Shown: positions 35,638 through 44,448, counted from the stretch's first letter. The stretch: DNA of 64,000 nt from Sphingomonas tagetis (GCF_024211275.1 NZ_JAMLDX010000002.1:1-64000); one strand, 5' to 3'. Made by a program: numbers and translations. Notes: generated from the letters alone by a model not told the origin.

Positions 35638-35774
35638 CATGTGTATCGTTCATTACCTACCCGAAACGATTAACCCGATCTTGTCCATGAACCTTATCGG
35701 GACGTGAAGGCGCGGTCGTCATGGTGGGTAGCGCCGGGGGCGGCAATTCAGCTCGCCTTCGCGGGGGACGTCAC

Positions 35775-35936
35775 ATGTTTCGTGCGCTTTTCCGCAGTCG
35801 CAAGGGTGCGACTGCGATCGAATACGGCCTCATCGCCGCACTCATCGCGGTCGCAGCGATCGCCGCCATGCAGGGGCTGGGCAACCAGCTCAACACGACG
35901 TTCGGCAACGTAACGGCGAACATGAAGGCGTCGTAA
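35775..35936 (+). CDS. Flp-family type IVb pilin, copy 3
   Basis: A 53-residue prepilin starting at ATG 35775, with a weak GGGGGA ribosome-binding site 6 bases upstream. The leader MFRALFRSRKG is cut before ATAIEYG. The mature part is almost identical to copy 2, but the leader differs, as if the duplication preserved the exported part under selection. Separate promoter and terminator regions allow different expression. A TTAACC half-site lies about 100 bases upstream. Confidence 0.92.
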   Translation: MFRALFRSRKGATAIEYGLIAALIAVAAIAAMQGLGNQLNTTFGNVTANMKAS

Positions 35937-35962
35937 GCGCCTTTAATCGATCGGACAGCAAG

Positions 35963-35994
35963 AGGGCGGTGGACGCAGGTCCGCCGCCCTTTTT
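35963..35994 (+). terminator. Rho-independent terminator after flp3
   Basis: AGGGCGGTGGAC (35963-35974) pairs with GTCCGCCGCCCT (35979-35990) with one wobble and a GCAG loop, then TTTTT. It ends the pilin cluster against the convergent accA stop. Confidence 0.9.
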
Positions 35995-35998
35995 GCGT

Positions 35999-36946
35999 TC
36001 AGGCGCGGCCCATCGCCAGGAACTTGGCGCGCCGGCTCTGGCGCAGCGCTTGGGCGCTCTGCCCGTCGAGCTCGCCCAGCGCCGCTTCGATCGCATCGCC
36101 CAGCGCATCGATCGCCGCGCCATGGTCGCGCTGCGCCCCGCCCAGCGGCTCGCGCACGATCGTGTCGATCACGCCCAGCTCCTTCAGATGCTGCGCGGTC
36201 ACCTTCATCGCCTCGGCGGCGTCGGCGGCCTTGTCGGCGGTGCGCCACAGGATCGACGCGCAGCCTTCGGGCGAGATCACCGAATAGACCGCATGCTCCA
36301 TCATCAGCACGCGATTGCCCGCCGCCAGCGCCACCGCGCCGCCCGAACCGCCCTCGCCCAGGATCGATGCGACGATCGGCACCCCGGCATTCAGGCACGC
36401 CTCGGTCGAGCGCGCGATCGCTTCAGCCTGCCCGCGCTCCTCGGCCTCCATGCCGGGGAATGCGCCCGAGGTGTCGACCAGCGTTACCACCGGAATCCCG
36501 AACTTGTTCGCCAGCTCGACCAGCCGGATCGCCTTGCGGTAGCCCTCGGGCTTGCCCATCCCGAAATTATGCTTGAGCCGGCTCGCGGTGTCGTCGCCCT
36601 TTTCGTGGCCGATCACCATCACCCGCCGCCCGCGAAACCGCCCCAGCCCGCCCTGGATCGCCTGATCGTCGGCGAATGCGCGGTCGCCGCCCAGCGGCAT
36701 GAAGTCGCTGATCAGCCGCGCGACATAATGTTTGAAGTGCGGGCGCTCGGGATGCCGCGCGACCTGGGTCTTCTGCCACGGCGTCAGCCTGGCATAGGCG
36801 TCCTTGAGGAACTTGTCGGACTTGCCCTGAAGCTTCGCGACCTCGGCCTCGATATCCACCTCGCCGCCCGCGGCGGTGTCGCGCAGTTCGTCGATACGGT
36901 TCTGAAGCTCGGCAATCGGCTTCTCGAAGTCGAGGAAAGTAGCCAT
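35999..36946 (-). CDS. accA: Acetyl-CoA carboxylase carboxyltransferase subunit alpha
   Basis: A 315-residue protein. ATG 36946 gives [21 protein letters not shown], the standard AccA start; an upstream GTG adds three residues. The crotonase-like carboxyltransferase core shows [55 protein letters not shown], and [38 protein letters not shown]. It forms the malonyl-CoA-making enzyme with AccD. It is nine bases downstream of xerD and shares its transcript. Confidence 0.97.
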   Translation of the reverse strand: MATFLDFEKPIAELQNRIDELRDTAAGGEVDIEAEVAKLQGKSDKFLKDAYARLTPWQKTQVARHPERPHFKHYVARLISDFMPLGGDRAFADDQAIQGGLGRFRGRRVMVIGHEKGDDTASRLKHNFGMGKPEGYRKAIRLVELANKFGIPVVTLVDTSGAFPGMEAEERGQAEAIARSTEACLNAGVPIVASILGEGGSGGAVALAAGNRVLMMEHAVYSVISPEGCASILWRTADKAADAAEAMKVTAQHLKELGVIDTIVREPLGGAQRDHGAAIDALGDAIEAALGELDGQSAQALRQSRRAKFLAMGRA

Positions 36947-36955
36947 TCCGGGCAC

Positions 36956-37876
36956 CTATGCGTCCCGCTTGCCTACGTCAACGCGCGGCTTGTCCGCCAG
37001 CGGATGCCGCTCGTTGACCAACGCCACCAGCCGCGCGCTGTCGACATGGGTGTAGATTTCGGTGGTCGCGATATCGGCATGGCCCAGCATCGCCTGCAGC
37101 GCGCGCAGGTCCGCCCCGCCCTCCAGCAGGTGCGTCGCGAACGCGTGGCGCAGCACATGCGGACTGATCCGGTCGGGCGGAATCCCCGCCTCCGCCCCCA
37201 GCGCGCGGATCATCTGGAACAGCCGCACGCGCGAGAGATGCGCCTTGCCCGACGGAAACAGCCACGGCCGCTTGGCATCGACATGCTCGCGCCACACCGC
37301 CACCGCCGCGCGCGCGCGGTCCGACAGCGGCACCAGTCGCTCGCGTCCGCCCTTGCCCTTGAGGATCAGATAGGGCTTGTCCGGCTGCACCGCCCCGCGC
37401 GGCAGCGACACCAGTTCGGTCGCGCGCAGCCCCGACCCATAGAGCAGCTCCACCAGCGCCAGCAGCCGCAAATCGCGCGGGTCCTTCGGCTCGCGCGAAA
37501 TCCGCGCCTCGATCGCGGCGAACAGCCGCTCGACATCCCCGCCCGACAGCGTCTTGGGCAAAGACCGCCCGGCCCCGGGCCGCGGCAGCGCCTTGCCCGG
37601 ATCGTCCGCGCGCAGCCCCTCATCCGCCAGAAACGCATAGAAGCGCCGCAACGCCGCCGACTTGCGCGCCACCGTCGCCCGCGACAGGTCGCGCCAGTCC
37701 TGCGCCAGCCGCTCGATCCCGGCCTTGTCGGCCCCCGCCAGCCCGCCGCTCAGCACGCCTGACGCCAGCCGCAAATCGGTGCCATAGGCCGCGATCGTGT
37801 TGGCCGAAGCCCCCGCCTCGGCCGCCATCATCTCGAGAAAGCGCTCGATCAGCGCGGCATCGTCCGCGGCGCTCAA
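36956..37876 (-). CDS. xerD: Tyrosine recombinase XerD
   Basis: About 306 residues. The start is inferred as TTG 37876, whose TTGA overlaps the upstream gene's stop; a longer reading runs inside that gene. The SAM-like N-terminal domain (IERFLEMMAAEAGASANTIAAYGTDL) precedes the catalytic domain with Arg in YGSGLRATELVSL, Lys in LKGKGGRERLVPL, HVLRHAFATHLLEGGADLRALQAMLGHADIATT and Tyr in EIYTHV. With XerC it resolves chromosome dimers at dif. It precedes accA in one transcription unit. Confidence 0.92.
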   Translation of the reverse strand: MSAADDAALIERFLEMMAAEAGASANTIAAYGTDLRLASGVLSGGLAGADKAGIERLAQDWRDLSRATVARKSAALRRFYAFLADEGLRADDPGKALPRPGAGRSLPKTLSGGDVERLFAAIEARISREPKDPRDLRLLALVELLYGSGLRATELVSLPRGAVQPDKPYLILKGKGGRERLVPLSDRARAAVAVWREHVDAKRPWLFPSGKAHLSRVRLFQMIRALGAEAGIPPDRISPHVLRHAFATHLLEGGADLRALQAMLGHADIATTEIYTHVDSARLVALVNERHPLADKPRVDVGKRDA

Positions 37877-39687
37877 AGCCGCGTGATCGCCTCGACGGCG
37901 ATCATCCGCGCATAGCCATCGAGTCCGACGCGGGTCAGCGCCCGCGTGATGTGGTACAGCGTGGCCGGCGACACGCCCTCCCACACGCGCGTCTGCATCC
38001 CCACCGCCGCCAGCAGCACCACCGTCCCCGGCTGCCGCTGTTCCGCCGCCAGTGCGATCGCGCGCGTCCAGGCATTGGCCGCCTCGAACTCGACGCCCGC
38101 GCCGCGCATCAGCCGCTCGCCCTCGCCGCCCGGCAGCCGACCCATGCCCGCCATCGCCGCGACCAGCATCGCCCGGTTCGCCGCATCGCCCTTATACGCC
38201 TCGACCTCGCTCGCCGCGACCTGCGCGCGCGACGGATCGGCGAGCAGCAGCATGCCCCACCCGTCGCTCCCGCGCGGCGCGAGACTGCGCCAGCGCATCG
38301 CCGCGCGATCGAGTCCGGCGCTCAGCATCGATGCGATCAGCCGGTCACTGTCCTCGCGCAAGGCTTCGGACGGCTCCAGCCGCGCCGCCGCGCGCGCGGT
38401 CAGGATCAGCCGGCTATACTTCGCCCGCGCGCCCTGCGCCTCGTCCCACAGCCCGCGCATCTGCGTGACTCGCTCGGCCGGCGTCGCGGCGATGAAGGCG
38501 GTGCGCAAGTCGCGCGCCACCGCCACCTCGGCGGTCGCCGCGTCCTCCTGCTCCTCGATCTCGCCATACAGGTCGGTCAGCGCCTGGCTCGAGAACACGC
38601 CCTGCCCCGCCGCCGCCTCGGCCAGCTCGGCGCGCTCGCGCAACCCGCCCGCGGGCGAGGTCGCGCGCCAATAGCGCACCTGCGGCCCCGCGCTGTCATA
38701 CAGCGCCGCCGGAATCTCGGTCGCCGACGCCATCGCCAGCCCCCAGCGCCACGCGCTCAACCGGTCGACCGCATCCCATTCGATCGTCACCGCGCGCCGC
38801 CCCGCGACGCCCATGCCGACCACCTTTTCGGCCAGCAGCAGGTCGATTTCGTCGCCCATCCGCCGCCGCGCGGCGTCGATCAGCGGCCCGGCCTTGGCCG
38901 GATCGCCCGCCAGCCCGGCGCAGATCGCCTCGGCCAGCCGCCAGTTGCGGTCGGGCGAGGCGCGCAGCGCCGGGTGTACCATCGCGCACATGCCGCCCGG
39001 ATCGGCGGCGGCGAGCATCGCCTGCATGCCGACCTGAAACAGCTTTGGGCTGTAATTCTCGATATCGACCGACTGCACCATCGCGCGCGCAGCATCGGCT
39101 TCGCCCATGCGGATCAGCAGCCAGGCGCGCTCGGCGGCAAAGTCCGCGCCATGCACCCCTGCCGGCGTATTCACGCGCGACAGCAATGCGCGCCGCAGCG
39201 CGATCGACAGCCAGCGCGACGCCACCGGCGCATTCGTCCGCCGCATCAATATCTGCAGGAACTTGCCATCCGCCGTGCCGAACGCATCCGCCGCCAGCCC
39301 GTCGCTCGCGGGCGAGGATGGCCCCACCTGCGCCAGCGACCGTTTGGCGAAGTCGGGCAGCTCGTAACGCGCGATCACCGCATAATCGGTCTGCCCGTCG
39401 CCATCGCGGTCGATCGCGCTCGGCACCGGCGTCGGCGTCCCGCCCGGCAACGGCGTCGCCCCGGCCACTGGTGCCCCGCTCACCGGCGCAGGCGCGGCAG
39501 GCGTCCCCGGCTGGCTCGGCCGCGGCGCGGTCGTCGCACGCGGCGTCGGCGCGGGCGCCGGCACCGGATCGTCGAATCCCGGCGGCAACAGCGATTCGGG
39601 CCGATCCTGCCCCAGCGCCGGAATCCCGACGCTGGCGATCACGGCCAGCGCGGTTCCGACGACCAGCTTAGTTCGAGAGATTTTCAA
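37873..39687 (-). CDS. Large secreted protein of unknown function, helical repeats
   Basis: A 604-residue protein. A signal peptide (MKISRTKLVVGTALAVIASVGIPALGQ) is followed by a 65-residue Pro/Ala/Thr-rich linker and DRDGDGQTDYAVIARYELP, where DRDGDGQTD resembles a calcium-binding EF-hand-like loop. The remaining 450 residues are Ala-rich amphipathic helices that resemble TPR/SEL1-like arrays without a clear consensus. The function is unknown. It overlaps the small membrane protein upstream (20 bases) and XerD downstream (4 bases). Confidence 0.75.
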   Translation of the reverse strand: MKISRTKLVVGTALAVIASVGIPALGQDRPESLLPPGFDDPVPAPAPTPRATTAPRPSQPGTPAAPAPVSGAPVAGATPLPGGTPTPVPSAIDRDGDGQTDYAVIARYELPDFAKRSLAQVGPSSPASDGLAADAFGTADGKFLQILMRRTNAPVASRWLSIALRRALLSRVNTPAGVHGADFAAERAWLLIRMGEADAARAMVQSVDIENYSPKLFQVGMQAMLAAADPGGMCAMVHPALRASPDRNWRLAEAICAGLAGDPAKAGPLIDAARRRMGDEIDLLLAEKVVGMGVAGRRAVTIEWDAVDRLSAWRWGLAMASATEIPAALYDSAGPQVRYWRATSPAGGLRERAELAEAAAGQGVFSSQALTDLYGEIEEQEDAATAEVAVARDLRTAFIAATPAERVTQMRGLWDEAQGARAKYSRLILTARAAARLEPSEALREDSDRLIASMLSAGLDRAAMRWRSLAPRGSDGWGMLLLADPSRAQVAASEVEAYKGDAANRAMLVAAMAGMGRLPGGEGERLMRGAGVEFEAANAWTRAIALAAEQRQPGTVVLLAAVGMQTRVWEGVSPATLYHITRALTRVGLDGYARMIAVEAITRL

Positions 39688-39805
39688 GCGGCACGACCTT
39701 CTCGACGCGCACCGGCTGCTTCTCGGTATCGCGGCCAGAAAGGAAAAAAAGTCCGCCGATCAACAGGATGACGACGGCGATCACAAGGACGAGCAAACGG
39801 GACAT
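39668..39805 (-). CDS. Small single-pass membrane protein, 45 residues
   Basis: MSRLLVLVIAVVILLIGGLFFLSGRDTEKQPVRVEKVV-type sequence: one membrane helix (residues 4-24) and a charged tail ending LENLSN. It starts at ATG 39805 and overlaps the start of the large secreted protein by 20 bases, indicating coupled translation. No known family. It could anchor or recruit its downstream partner. Longer upstream readings run toward the divergent aroK. Confidence 0.65.
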   Translation of the reverse strand: MSRLLVLVIAVVILLIGGLFFLSGRDTEKQPVRVEKVVPLENLSN

Positions 39806-39886
39806 CGATCCCCTCAAAGCGGGTTTTGCATACAGGCGCCGGGCCTTTTGCCCGAGCGCGGCCCTCGCTGTATAGCCCCCGCGATC

Positions 39887-40426
39887 ATGGCGCAAACCCA
39901 ACCCTCAGCACCCATCCCGCCGATGCGCCCGATCGTACTCGTCGGGCTGATGGGTGTCGGCAAGACCACCGTCGGCCGCCGCCTCGCCCAGCGCCTCGGC
40001 CTGCCCTTTGTCGACGCGGACGCCGAGATCGAGACCGCCGCCGGCATGACCATCGCCGACATCTTCGAACGCTTCGGCGAAGCGCATTTCCGCGATGGCG
40101 AGCGCCGCGTCATCGCCCGGCTGATCGATGGCCGCCCCAAGGTCATCGCCACCGGCGGGGGCGCGTTCGTCAATGACGAGACGCGCGCGCTGATCCTTGA
40201 CCAGGCGACCGCGGTGTGGCTGGACGCCGATCCCACCATCCTGGCGGAGCGCGTCGCCAAGCGCGACCACCGCCCGCTGCTCCGCGGAAAGGACCCGCTC
40301 GCCGTGCTCACCGAACTCGCCGCGGTGCGAAACCCCTATTACGCGCTCGCCCCGATCCATGTCGCGAGCAAGGCCGTCCCGCACGAGACCACGGTGACCG
40401 CGATCCTCGAGAAACTGGCGCTATGA
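39887..40426 (+). CDS. aroK: Shikimate kinase
   Basis: A 179-residue kinase starting at ATG 39887. The P-loop is LMGVGKTTVGRRLA, followed by FVDADAEIE (substrate Asp), FRDGERRVI, VIATGGGAFV and KRDHRPLLRGKDP (LID). It phosphorylates shikimate at the 3 position in chorismate synthesis. The TGA shares bases with the aroB ATG (ATGA), the classic aroKB pair. The divergent neighbour is the small membrane protein. Confidence 0.96.
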   Translation: MAQTQPSAPIPPMRPIVLVGLMGVGKTTVGRRLAQRLGLPFVDADAEIETAAGMTIADIFERFGEAHFRDGERRVIARLIDGRPKVIATGGGAFVNDETRALILDQATAVWLDADPTILAERVAKRDHRPLLRGKDPLAVLTELAAVRNPYYALAPIHVASKAVPHETTVTAILEKLAL

Positions 40427-41511
40427 AGACCGTCCCCGTTGCGCTCGGCGACCGCAGCTATGATGTGCGTATCGAGGCCGGGCTGCTCGCCCGCGCCGCC
40501 GAACACCTCGCCCCCTTTGCGCGCAAACGCCCGTTCGTGATCGTGACCGACACCAATGTCGCGCCGCACGCACAGACGCTGGCCGCCACCCTCCCCGGCG
40601 CGGAGATCATCACGCTCCCGGCGGGCGAATCGACCAAGAGCTGGGCCAACCTCGAAACGCTCACCGACCGGCTGCTGGAACTCGGCATCGAGCGCAACGA
40701 CCATGTCATCGCGCTCGGCGGCGGCGTGATCGGCGACCTCGTCGGCTTCGCCACATCGATCCTCAAGCGCGGCTGCAACTTCGTCCAGATCCCCACCACG
40801 TTGCTCGCACAGGTCGACAGCAGCGTCGGCGGCAAGACCGCGATCAACAGTGCCGCGGGCAAGAACCTGATCGGCGCCTTCCATCAGCCCAGCCTCGTGC
40901 TGATCGACCCCGACCTGCTCGACACGCTCCCCCGGCGCGAAACCGCCGCCGGCTATGCCGAGGTCGTCAAATACGGCCTGATCGACGATTTCGCCTTCTT
41001 CGAATGGTGCGAGGGCAATGGCGCCGCGCTGCTCGACGGCGACCCGCAAGCCCGCACCCACGCCATTGCTCATTCGGTCGCCGCCAAGGCGCGCATCGTC
41101 GCCGAGGACGAACGCGAAACCACCGGCAAGCGCGCGCTGCTCAACCTCGGCCACACCTTCGGCCACGCGCTCGAGGCCGAGACCGGCTTCTCCGACGCGC
41201 TGCTCCACGGCGAAGGCGTCGCCGCGGGCATGGCCCTCGCCTTCGCCTTCTCGGCACGGCAAGGCCTCTGCCCCGGCCGGGACGCCACCCGCGTCGCCGC
41301 CCACCTCGCTGCCATCGGCCTCCCCCACGACCTCAAGACCGCCGGCATCACCGCATCGGGCGCGCGGCTGGTCGAACACATGCTCCACGACAAGAAGATG
41401 GACGCCGGCACCCTGCCGTTCCTCCTCGCGCGCGGGATCGGGCAGACATATTTGGACAAGACGGTAGATTTGGCCGAGGTGGCGGCATTTCTGGACGAAC
41501 AGCCGCGCTAA
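40423..41511 (+). CDS. aroB: 3-Dehydroquinate synthase
   Basis: A 362-residue NAD-dependent enzyme starting at ATG 40423. Conserved blocks are ALGGGVIGDLVGFATSILKRGCNFVQIPTTLLAQVDSSVGGKTAIN, GYAEVVKYGLIDD, LLNLGHTFGHALE with the zinc His, and LHGEGVAAGMALA. It converts DAHP to 3-dehydroquinate. It is translationally coupled to aroK and followed convergently by the frameshifted gene at 41527. Confidence 0.97.
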   Translation: MKTVPVALGDRSYDVRIEAGLLARAAEHLAPFARKRPFVIVTDTNVAPHAQTLAATLPGAEIITLPAGESTKSWANLETLTDRLLELGIERNDHVIALGGGVIGDLVGFATSILKRGCNFVQIPTTLLAQVDSSVGGKTAINSAAGKNLIGAFHQPSLVLIDPDLLDTLPRRETAAGYAEVVKYGLIDDFAFFEWCEGNGAALLDGDPQARTHAIAHSVAAKARIVAEDERETTGKRALLNLGHTFGHALEAETGFSDALLHGEGVAAGMALAFAFSARQGLCPGRDATRVAAHLAAIGLPHDLKTAGITASGARLVEHMLHDKKMDAGTLPFLLARGIGQTYLDKTVDLAEVAAFLDEQPR

Positions 41512-41526
41512 ATTGCAGGCACCAGC

Positions 41527-42328
41527 TTATCCAGGCTGGCGTAGCAGAGCGACGCGAAAGGTCGCGACGCCGCGTACCGGGTTGCCGCTGGCATCTGTTG
41601 CCGGCGTAAACAGCCGCCGGTTTCTCACTGCCGTGCAAGCGGCCTTTTCGACCGCCTTATCGACGTTGGTAGAGACCAACGAGCAGTCGTCGATGGCACC
41701 TGACGTCGATACAGCCACGCGGAATACCGCGTCGACGGATTGCCCGGATATCTTGGCAACCGCCATCAATTCGGTGTTCGACAGCCACGCGTCGCGATCT
41801 TTCAAAGCTACGGGTGTTTTTCCGCCGGGTGCGAACTGGGCTGCATCGGCACCCCATTCAATCAACTGATCAGCTTCACATTTCCGCAGCGCCGCAACGG
41901 CCTTCGCTGCAGCGGGAACCGCTACTGCCCCCGAAATGTCGGACGTGACCGCTATCGCAACCGTCCGAGCCTCGGAAAGGCCGTCCAGCACTGCGGGCGA
42001 GACGCCTTGCATCCAGATCGCGTGCATGCCGTCCGGCAATTTTGAAACGCTGGCGCGCCCCTTGATGACTCTTGGCGATGGCTGGAAGCTCAGCGATGCA
42101 ACAGTCGGTGTTGTGGTGCCTTTGATCTCCTTGCTGGCAAATCGCCACGAGATAAGTGTCGCTGCCCGGCGTTGTCTCGATCGAGAGCTTAGCAAGAGGG
42201 TCAACGCTGTGTCGCTCCAGCACGCAGCGCGCCGGATCGTCGCGCAAGGCCCATCGCGGCACCGAAGCGGCTGGCGCCGCTTGCATTGCACCGATGAGCA
42301 CCAGCGCTGCCGCGGACGCGATGATCAT
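41527..42328 (-). pseudogene. TonB-C-terminal-like secreted protein, frameshifted
   Basis: Two minus-strand frames join into one credible protein. The first, from ATG 42328 behind GAGGAG, has a signal peptide (MIIASAAALVLIGAMQAAPAAS) and continues to SDTYLVAI. The second carries FASKEIKGTTTPTVASLSF through a C-terminal domain with DAVFRVAVSTSGAIDDCSLVS and RNRRLFTPATDASGNPVRGVATFRVAL, resembling a TonB-family C-terminus. The frames switch near 42138-42150, where one base too many (or two too few) would explain it: removing one A gives LVAFASKEIKG. It may be a true pseudogene or a sequencing error. GC is lower than in its neighbours. Confidence 0.65.
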
Positions 42329-42690
42329 ATGAGCTCCTCAGGTCGCCATTCTTGCCGCCGAAGGTATCATATCTCGGCGCAAGAACGTTGTACCCATTCG
42401 ACATTCCCCTCGGCAAACGCGACTCCCGATCAGCGATCCATCACAACATGTGCGTCGTCATTGTCGCTTTACGAATTTTCCGCACTACCGGTTTCGGCCG
42501 CCAAACGCCCTTCGACGCGCTCCCGGCACGTCCAGCCACCACCCCGCAAACCCGCAGAAAACCGACAAAAACCGCGAGCCGCTTTCCTACACGATCCCAT
42601 TTGGCTATAAACAATTCAAGAAAACAAACCGAAACGGCAAATCAACACGGACCCGTTTCGCGCTCTTTGAACTTTCCGAACACCCGCCCC
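42329..42690. other. 362-bp lower-GC gap without a recognisable gene
   Basis: No open frame with coding character, tRNA or clear hairpin was seen. The stretch is visibly poorer in G and richer in A/C than the rest of the window (for example runs such as aacaattcaagaaaacaaacc). With the frameshifted gene beside it, it forms a roughly 1.1-kb patch of unusual composition. Confidence 0.5.
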
Positions 42691-44019
42691 TCACTCCGCC
42701 GGAAAGCCCTGCCGCTTGCCGCCGGCCTTGTGCACCACGCCGTGCCGCATCACGAATTCGACTCGCTCCATCCGCGTCACATCCTCCAGCGGACTGCCCG
42801 CCACCGCGATCAGGTCGGCATCCTTACCCGGTTCGATGCTCCCGATCGACGCCGAGCGCCCCAGCGCTTCCGCCGCATTCACCGTCGCCGCCTTGATCGC
42901 CTGCGCCGGGGTCATCCCCGCCTTCACCATCAGCGCGAATTCCTGGGCGTTGTCGCCATGCTTCGACACGCCGGTGTCGGTGCCGAACGCCACCTTCACG
43001 CCGGCCGCGAACGCCTTGCTGTGGCTGGCGAACGCCGCCGCCGCCGCTTCCTCGGCCTTGGGAATCACCGCGGGCGGCAGCATCCCGGCGCGCGCCTGCT
43101 TGAGCGCGGCCTGCGGCGCCATCATCGTCGGCACCAGCCAGGTGCCCCTGGCCTTCATCGCCTTGATCGCCTCGTCGTCGAGGAACGAGCCGTGATCGAT
43201 CGTATCGACGCCCGCCGCCACCGCCGCCTTGGTTCCCGCCGCGGCATGGCTGTGAGTCGCCACCTTGCGGCCCAGCCCGTGCGCGGTGTCGACGATCGCG
43301 CGCATCTCCTCGTCGGTCATCGCCCGGCCGAGCCCGCCCGACACGTTCGACAGCACGCCCCCGGTCGACATGTACTTGATCACCTGCGCACCCAGCGCGA
43401 CCTGCTGGCGCACCGCGCGGCGGCAATCGTCGGGGCCGTCGCAGGTGTTGACCTGATGCCTGTGGATCGCGTCGGCGAACACCGCCGCCGCGCCGTTGGT
43501 GCCGTCGCCATGCCCGCCCGAGACCGAGATCGGCGCCCCGGCATTGACGATGGTCGGCCCGGCGATCACCCCGCGCTCGACGCCTTCGCGCAGCGCCCGC
43601 ATCCCGCGCGCGTCGCCGCCCAGGTCGCGCACCGTGGTGAACCCCGCGTCGAGCGTCACCCGCGCATTGCCCACTGCCCACATCATGTCGTCGGCATCGT
43701 CGCGGTTGAGCGCGGTCAGCCGATCCTGCAACGGATCGCCACCGATCCCCCACAGATGGACATGCATGTCGACCAGCCCGGGCAGTACGAACCGGTCCCT
43801 GAGATCGACCAGCTCCGCCCCCGCCTCCGGCGCGACATGGCCGTCGCGCACCTCGGCGATCTTGCCGCCGCGCACGATCACCGTGCTCGCCCCGCGCGGC
43901 GCTTCCCCCGGTCTGGCCAGCAGCGCCCCGGCGTGAATGTAGGTCGTTTTGGGGGCGGTCTGCGCCGCCAGCGGCGTGGCGGCGAGCAGAACGGCGGCGA
44001 TGGCGGCAAAACGGCGCAT
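42691..44019 (-). CDS. Exported amidohydrolase (imidazolonepropionase/prolidase-like)
   Basis: A 442-residue metal-dependent hydrolase. ATG 44019, behind AGGGGAGA, gives the signal peptide MRRFAAIAAVLLAATPLAAQ. Motif LPGLVDMHVHLWG supplies two metal His. VIKYMSTGGVLS places the bridging Lys, VATHSHAAAG and DTIDHGSFLDD give further His, and FGTDTGVSKHGD the Asp; together a binuclear amidohydrolase site. ATVNAAEALGRSASIGSIEPGKDADLIAVAGSPLED is the standard C-terminal composite domain. Periplasmic members cleave dipeptides such as Xaa-Pro or Xaa-Arg. The substrate is not resolved. Confidence 0.92.
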   Translation of the reverse strand: MRRFAAIAAVLLAATPLAAQTAPKTTYIHAGALLARPGEAPRGASTVIVRGGKIAEVRDGHVAPEAGAELVDLRDRFVLPGLVDMHVHLWGIGGDPLQDRLTALNRDDADDMMWAVGNARVTLDAGFTTVRDLGGDARGMRALREGVERGVIAGPTIVNAGAPISVSGGHGDGTNGAAAVFADAIHRHQVNTCDGPDDCRRAVRQQVALGAQVIKYMSTGGVLSNVSGGLGRAMTDEEMRAIVDTAHGLGRKVATHSHAAAGTKAAVAAGVDTIDHGSFLDDEAIKAMKARGTWLVPTMMAPQAALKQARAGMLPPAVIPKAEEAAAAAFASHSKAFAAGVKVAFGTDTGVSKHGDNAQEFALMVKAGMTPAQAIKAATVNAAEALGRSASIGSIEPGKDADLIAVAGSPLEDVTRMERVEFVMRHGVVHKAGGKRQGFPAE

Positions 44020-44073
44020 ATTGGTCTCCCCTGTTACCGCCAGCTTAGGCAGCAATCGGAAACCGCGCCAGCC

Positions 44074-44448
44074 TCACCCGCCCGGCTGGGTGATCGATGG
44101 CGGATCGCTTGCCGGAAAGCTGTCGCGGAGTTCGGCGTCCAGTTCGGCATCCGCCTTGTTCTTCGCGACGCTGGCGTTCATCCGCTCGATCTGCTCGGGC
44201 GCCGCCTCGCCCTGATGCTGCGCCTTCCACTGCGCATAGGGCATGCCATAGATCGCCTCGCGCGCCGCCTCCTTGCCGATCTCGCCCTCGCTCGCCTCGG
44301 CCACCCAGTCGCTCAGGCAGTTGCGGCAGAAGCCCGCCAGCCCCATCAGCTCGATATTTTCCGCGTCGGTGCGGTGGCGCAGATGCCGCACCAGCCGGCG
44401 GAATGCCGCCGCCGCGATTCGGTCGTCGAGCTTGTCCAGCGCTGGCAT
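44074..44448 (-). CDS. DUF1244 protein with FPASDPP tail
   Basis: A 124-residue protein starting at ATG 44448. Residues 10-95 are DUF1244: FRRLVRHLRHRTDAENIELMGLAGFCRNCLSDWVAEA, with C-x2-C, and EAIYGMPYAQWKAQHQ. The last 20 residues (ELRDSFPASDPPSITQPGG) carry the FPASDPP motif found at the ends or cores of many short alphaproteobacterial proteins and not normally part of DUF1244. The molecular role is unknown. It is divergent from pyk. Confidence 0.88.
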   Translation of the reverse strand: MPALDKLDDRIAAAAFRRLVRHLRHRTDAENIELMGLAGFCRNCLSDWVAEASEGEIGKEAAREAIYGMPYAQWKAQHQGEAAPEQIERMNASVAKNKADAELDAELRDSFPASDPPSITQPGG

